Shown piece after piece: positions 7,828 to 10,282 of a stretch of DNA of 10,282 bases. Location of the stretch: NCBI GenBank assembly GCA_030824805.1, contig JAPJRC010000073.1:1-10282 (forward strand). Reading direction: 5' to 3'. Each line of letters begins with the position of its first letter. Within the stretch, counting starts at the first letter, position 1. This DNA is from Micavibrio sp. (lineage in GTDB: Bacteria; Pseudomonadota; Alphaproteobacteria; Micavibrionales; Micavibrionaceae). Both the position numbers and the translations under genes were made by a program. The notes beneath the pieces were generated by a model. That model was not told where the DNA came from, ran no database searches, and worked only from the letters and a program-made list of their open reading frames with translations.

Positions 7828-7879
7828 TTCCCGCGACGCAATTTGTGGATAAGAATTATGAAATCCAACTTTGCAAAAC
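7813..7879. repeat. pair of TTTGCAAA-centred direct repeats, 52 bp apart
   Basis: CCAGCTTTGCAAAAC (7813-7827) and CCAACTTTGCAAAAC (7865-7879) match at 14 of 15 positions. Each contains the 8-bp palindrome TTTGCAAA. The offset is 52 bp, about five turns of B-DNA, so both copies face the same side of the helix. They lie upstream of the porin-like gene, and the nearer one overlaps the candidate -35 box. This looks like paired binding sites for one regulator. Confidence 0.55.
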
Positions 7880-7926
7880 CAATTCTGAAGAACAATTATT
7901 TAAAGGAGGAACTGGAATCTGGAAAA

Positions 7927-8003
7927 TGGCGCGCCCGAAGAGATTCGAACTCCTAACCTCCTGATCCGTAGTCAGGTGCTCTATCCAATTGAGCTACGGG
8001 CGC
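7927..8003 (-). tRNA. tRNA-Arg, anticodon ACG
   Basis: The minus strand folds as a complete tRNA. The acceptor stem GCGCCCG pairs with CGGGCGC and is followed by discriminator G and an encoded CCA (7927-7929). The D arm carries TAGCTCAATTGGATAGAGC. The anticodon arm is CCTGA / CTACGGA / TCAGG, giving anticodon ACG. The T arm is AGGAG-TTCGAAT-CTCTT with one G-T pair. ACG, read as inosine-CG after TadA editing, decodes CGU/CGC/CGA arginine codons. No hairpin terminator is clear downstream, so read-through toward the porin gene is possible. Confidence 0.97.
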
Positions 8004-8028
8004 GCATGTGTTCGCTGAGAACGGGCGG

Positions 8029-8058
8029 ACCATACATCAAGCCCCCTGATCCGCGCAA
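8029..8058 (-). promoter_or_regulatory. candidate promoter of the tRNA-Arg gene
   Basis: On the minus strand TTGCGC (8053-8058) and TATGGT (8029-8034) are separated by 18 bases. Transcription would begin near 8022, about 20 nt before the mature 5' end, a normal leader length for RNase P processing. The match to TTGACA/TATAAT is partial but the position is right. Confidence 0.5.
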
Positions 8059-8222
8059 GCCCAACTTCTGCTTTTTTTTCATGAAAGTTTTTGTGAATGT
8101 TTTTAAAGGCTTTAGGGGCTTTGACTTGACTTGAAAGGTAAATTCGGATGATTTAAAGCATCCGTTTAAAAAGTGGCTGGCCCGTGCCGCCCTAAGACGC
8201 TCTAAAGTCATTGGAAAAAGAC
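8059..8222 (+). promoter_or_regulatory. upstream region of the OmpA-like gene with an inverted repeat
   Basis: This AT-rich segment should hold the promoter of the rightward genes. A TTGACTTGACTTGA run (8121-8134) offers -35-like TTGACT copies, but I find no convincing -10 at the correct distance. CGGATG (8145-8150) and CATCCG (8159-8164) form a perfect 6-bp inverted repeat with an 8-nt spacer, 59-78 bp before the start codon; it could be an operator or a leader hairpin. The T8 run near 8072-8079 has no stem before it and is not a terminator. Confidence 0.35.
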
Positions 8223-9422
8223 ATGAAGATCAATATGTTCCTTACATCCGGCCGTGTACGCATGCTCCTAGCTGCCGGATTCGTTTCGATCGTCTCGCTG
8301 GGCGCTTCCGCCGCGATGGCACAAACGGATATGAGCAAGCGCCCTTCCTTGGTTATCACGAACCAGGCTCTGCCAGGTAACAACGCCTCGCCGTCGCCGC
8401 TGTATGCAGGCCCCGCCAAGACACCGGACATTACCCCGTCGCAAGTCGCGGGCAGCACATATTACCAACCAACCCGCACGATCGTCGCGGAAAAGGTTGA
8501 AGAACTCAAATCCGATCTGTTCGGCCTGCAAGGACGCGTCAACAACCTGTCCGGACAATTGAAGTCCTTACAACAGCGCAGCCTCGCAATGTCTGCCGAA
8601 TACAATGCCAGCGTCGCAACCATCAACACCCAGCTGCAATCCGGCACGACGCCGGGCAACCCGCGCCTTGTACAAAAACTACAGGTGGCCCAGGGCAATC
8701 TGGATCGCCTGTCGCAAAATGTTGCTGATCTGAACGCCATGGCTGTTGAAGCCGCCAACGCAGCGTCGATGGGCTCCTTCCTTCTGGAAGCCTGCCGTTC
8801 CGCGTATGGATTGTCCGGCGCTGTGGAAGAAGACCATGCAGCCCTCAGCCAGGTCGAAGATCAGGTCAACACAACGATCGTTACGGTCGACCGTCTTCTG
8901 AACGAAGTCAACGATGCCATCACGCGCACAGCGGCCTATCTCTCTGCAGAGCGCGGCAATATCCGCACGCTTTCTTTGGCTGTTACCAACGGAGATTACT
9001 ACGGCACGTCGCTTGCGAGCCGTCCTTTCTCTTCGGCCCCTCCGAGCAACCTTATGCAGCCAGCAAGCTACGGTGCAGCGCCTGCCGCAGGCATTCCGGG
9101 CCCGGCAGCCGTTCCGGGCAGCCCGCGTCCGCTCGTGAAAATCAAATTCGACCAGCCGAATGTCGATTACCAGCAAGCCGTATATATGGCCGTAAACGAA
9201 GCGATGCAGAAATACCCGCAAGCGCGTTTTGAACTGGTCGCCGTAAACCCCTCGGCAGGAAACGCGGCACAGGTTGCCATCGAAAGCACACGCGCACGCC
9301 GAAACGCCGAAACGGTTTTGCGCTCCCTGTCGCAAATGGGCATCGATGTAAACCGCATCGACCTTTCCACGCTGCAAAGCGCCGAAGCCAAGAGCAACGA
9401 AGTCCACATCTACATCCGGTAG
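8223..9422 (+). CDS. exported coiled-coil protein with degenerate OmpA-like C-terminus
   Basis: I start this at the ATG at 8223 (399 residues) rather than a TTG at 8211, because GGAAAAAG lies just before it and MKINMFLTSGRVRM begins a normal signal peptide (hydrophobic 14-30, likely cut after AMA at 31-33). Next come a Pro-rich stretch (34-85), long helical coiled-coil segments (about 87-135, 148-180, 205-245), a Pro/Ala-rich linker (263-303) and a C-terminal domain (304-399). The last part follows the OmpA/Pal layout: VKIKFD (305-310), a helix, ARFELVAV, then TRARRNAETVLRSLSQMGI (356-374) and a final EVHIYIR strand. The usual peptidoglycan-contacting Asp of the GHTD motif is missing; the position reads AVNPSAG. 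The Arg region is kept. Probably a periplasmic or envelope-spanning structural protein. The next gene starts seven bases after its stop, so they likely share a transcript. I do not recognise a named family for the full length. Confidence 0.75.
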   Translation: MKINMFLTSGRVRMLLAAGFVSIVSLGASAAMAQTDMSKRPSLVITNQALPGNNASPSPLYAGPAKTPDITPSQVAGSTYYQPTRTIVAEKVEELKSDLFGLQGRVNNLSGQLKSLQQRSLAMSAEYNASVATINTQLQSGTTPGNPRLVQKLQVAQGNLDRLSQNVADLNAMAVEAANAASMGSFLLEACRSAYGLSGAVEEDHAALSQVEDQVNTTIVTVDRLLNEVNDAITRTAAYLSAERGNIRTLSLAVTNGDYYGTSLASRPFSSAPPSNLMQPASYGAAPAAGIPGPAAVPGSPRPLVKIKFDQPNVDYQQAVYMAVNEAMQKYPQARFELVAVNPSAGNAAQVAIESTRARRNAETVLRSLSQMGIDVNRIDLSTLQSAEAKSNEVHIYIR

Positions 9423-9428
9423 GATAAT

Positions 9429-10282
9429 GTGACAAAACCAACCCGAATCCTGATCGGAGCCATTGTCTGCTTTCTGATCATGATTGCGGGCCTTCTGTTG
9501 GGTTTCAGCGCATCCAAACACAACTTCTTCTCAGGCAGAGCGCAAAAGAGCACGGCCAGCAAACCCGAGCCTAATTTCAACACGTATGAAATCAGTCCGC
9601 CCAGCCGCGCGACTATAAATCAAACCAAAAGCGTAAACATAAGCCCGCTCGGTCCGGTGGCTTTTGTAATGCTCGATAAATCTGAAGCCGGTGATATCAA
9701 AACAGGGCAACGCATTTTGCTATATGACGATTCAGGCACACTGCTGGAAACGCTGGGCGAAGTCAGCGAAATAAAAGCCGGATCGGATATGTTGGCGGAC
9801 AAGGTTACGGTCCACATGAAACTAAACGGCGATGAGAAAGTTGATACGTCGAAAGCCGTGCGCGGCGAGATCATTATTTCGCGCATACCGGATTCGGCCC
9901 GCCTTCCCTTGAGTGCCCTGATACGCAACGAAAAAGATGAAACATATATATGGGAAGCCGTTGCCAACAGCGACGGCACGACAAGCGCTTATTACAAACG
10001 TATCAATGTCGCCGTTACGACATATGATTACTTTGTAATCGAGCAGAATTCTTTTAGCGGCGCCATTTACGTTCTTAATCCTGATAAAGCATTGCAGGAT
10101 GGACAGAAGATCAACGTTAAAAAAATCCTTTATGCAGGCCCCGCCCAAACCGACGAAAGCCGCATTTCGGAATTGATGAAGAGACGCCGTTTCGAGCGTG
10201 ACGCAATGGCTGCACAGCAGGCTGCATTACAAACGCCGTCCGGCGCGAATGTTCAGACTGGTGCCGCAGGTGCGAATGCGTG
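9429..10282 (+). CDS. membrane-anchored periplasmic protein, RND membrane-fusion-protein-like (incomplete at right edge)
   Basis: A GTG at 9429 opens a frame of 284 codons that is still open at the last base. It is preceded by AGGA (9421-9424), four bases upstream and overlapping the previous stop codon. The product has one N-terminal membrane helix (about 7-26), a short polar linker and a beta-rich region. Residues 70-235 resemble the beta-barrel and membrane-proximal domains of HlyD/RND periplasmic adaptors: GDIKTGQRILL (88-98), RGEIIISRIPDSARLPLSAL (145-164, like the adaptor GxxVxVxI...xVPxxAL) and a final ALQDGQKINV (221-230), like the usual 'GLxxGDxVV'. There is no lipoyl/biotinyl-like domain or alpha-helical hairpin before the barrel, so it cannot be an ordinary adaptor. 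The end is basic, then Ala/Gln-rich (250-284). Its function is unknown; partnership with the upstream OmpA-like protein is inferred from spacing. Confidence 0.72.
   Translation, partial: MTKPTRILIGAIVCFLIMIAGLLLGFSASKHNFFSGRAQKSTASKPEPNFNTYEISPPSRATINQTKSVNISPLGPVAFVMLDKSEAGDIKTGQRILLYDDSGTLLETLGEVSEIKAGSDMLADKVTVHMKLNGDEKVDTSKAVRGEIIISRIPDSARLPLSALIRNEKDETYIWEAVANSDGTTSAYYKRINVAVTTYDYFVIEQNSFSGAIYVLNPDKALQDGQKINVKKILYAGPAQTDESRISELMKRRRFERDAMAAQQAALQTPSGANVQTGAAGANA

Noticed and set aside
7752..7964. Plus-strand open frame of 70 codons ending in RPKRFELLTS
   Set aside because: Its end is the antisense of the tRNA-Arg gene; this 'RFELLTS' ending is a well-known false protein from reverse-read tRNA genes. 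Its AGGAGG near 7904 is not followed by a gene.
8038..8053. Partial copy of the tRNA anticodon-arm sequence (13 of 16 bases match 7953-7968), considered as an attachment-site remnant
   Set aside because: Too short and imperfect, it lies inside the tRNA promoter spacer, and there is no integrase or other mobile-element gene nearby.
8072..8079. T8 run as a rightward terminator
   Set aside because: No GC-rich stem precedes it and no plus-strand gene lies upstream that would need terminating.
7981..8211. Minus-strand open frame of 76 codons over the tRNA promoter
   Set aside because: It overlaps the tRNA 5' end and its promoter, and has low-complexity Lys/Thr-rich content and no ribosome site.
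8679..9521. Long (280-codon) minus-strand open frame opposite the OmpA-like gene
   Set aside because: The composition is full of Arg, Cys and His with no domain, typical of an antisense shadow. The plus-strand gene has a signal peptide, coiled coils and a recognisable C-terminal domain.
1..10282. CRISPR arrays, insertion sequences, toxin-antitoxin pairs, phage genes
   Set aside because: I saw no regularly spaced repeats, transposase motifs, terminal inverted repeats or phage-type genes on either strand.

Overview
The window reads as chromosomal DNA of a Gram-negative bacterium with roughly balanced GC. Signal peptides, an outer-membrane beta-barrel ending in Phe, an OmpA-like protein and the gene styles suggest an alphaproteobacterium (perhaps Micavibrio-like). 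That placement is inference from protein character only; no marker gene is present.

Left two thirds (1-6218, all minus strand): one tight operon for the inner-membrane part of a type IV pilus / type II secretion-like machine. In transcription order it encodes a GspE/PilB-type assembly ATPase with an MshEN-like N-terminal region, a GspF/PilC platform protein, one polypeptide that appears to combine the PilM and PilN roles (GspL/BfpC-like), a PilO-like protein, a small exported protein with a PilP/MshK/GspC-like end, and the first 38 codons of an ABC-transporter ATPase that runs off the left edge. The last four junctions are 18 nt apart, ATGA, ATGA and TAATG, so translation is probably coupled. 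No pilin, prepilin peptidase, secretin or retraction ATPase lies in the window, so pilus versus secretion use cannot be settled here.

Middle (6219-8003, minus strand): a hairpin terminator separates that operon from a 422-residue outer-membrane beta-barrel protein of porin/alginate-export character. Its upstream region holds two nearly identical TTTGCAAA-centred boxes 52 bp apart and an AT-rich perfect inverted repeat overlapping a candidate promoter. Then comes a tRNA-Arg(ACG) gene with encoded CCA and a recognisable promoter.

Right part (8004-10282, plus strand): a divergent intergenic region, then two closely spaced genes. The first encodes an exported coiled-coil protein with a degenerate OmpA-like C-terminus. 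The second, starting at GTG and still open at the right edge, encodes a membrane-anchored periplasmic protein resembling only the beta-barrel and membrane-proximal parts of RND membrane-fusion proteins. They look like the start of an uncharacterised envelope operon and are the least explained part of the window.
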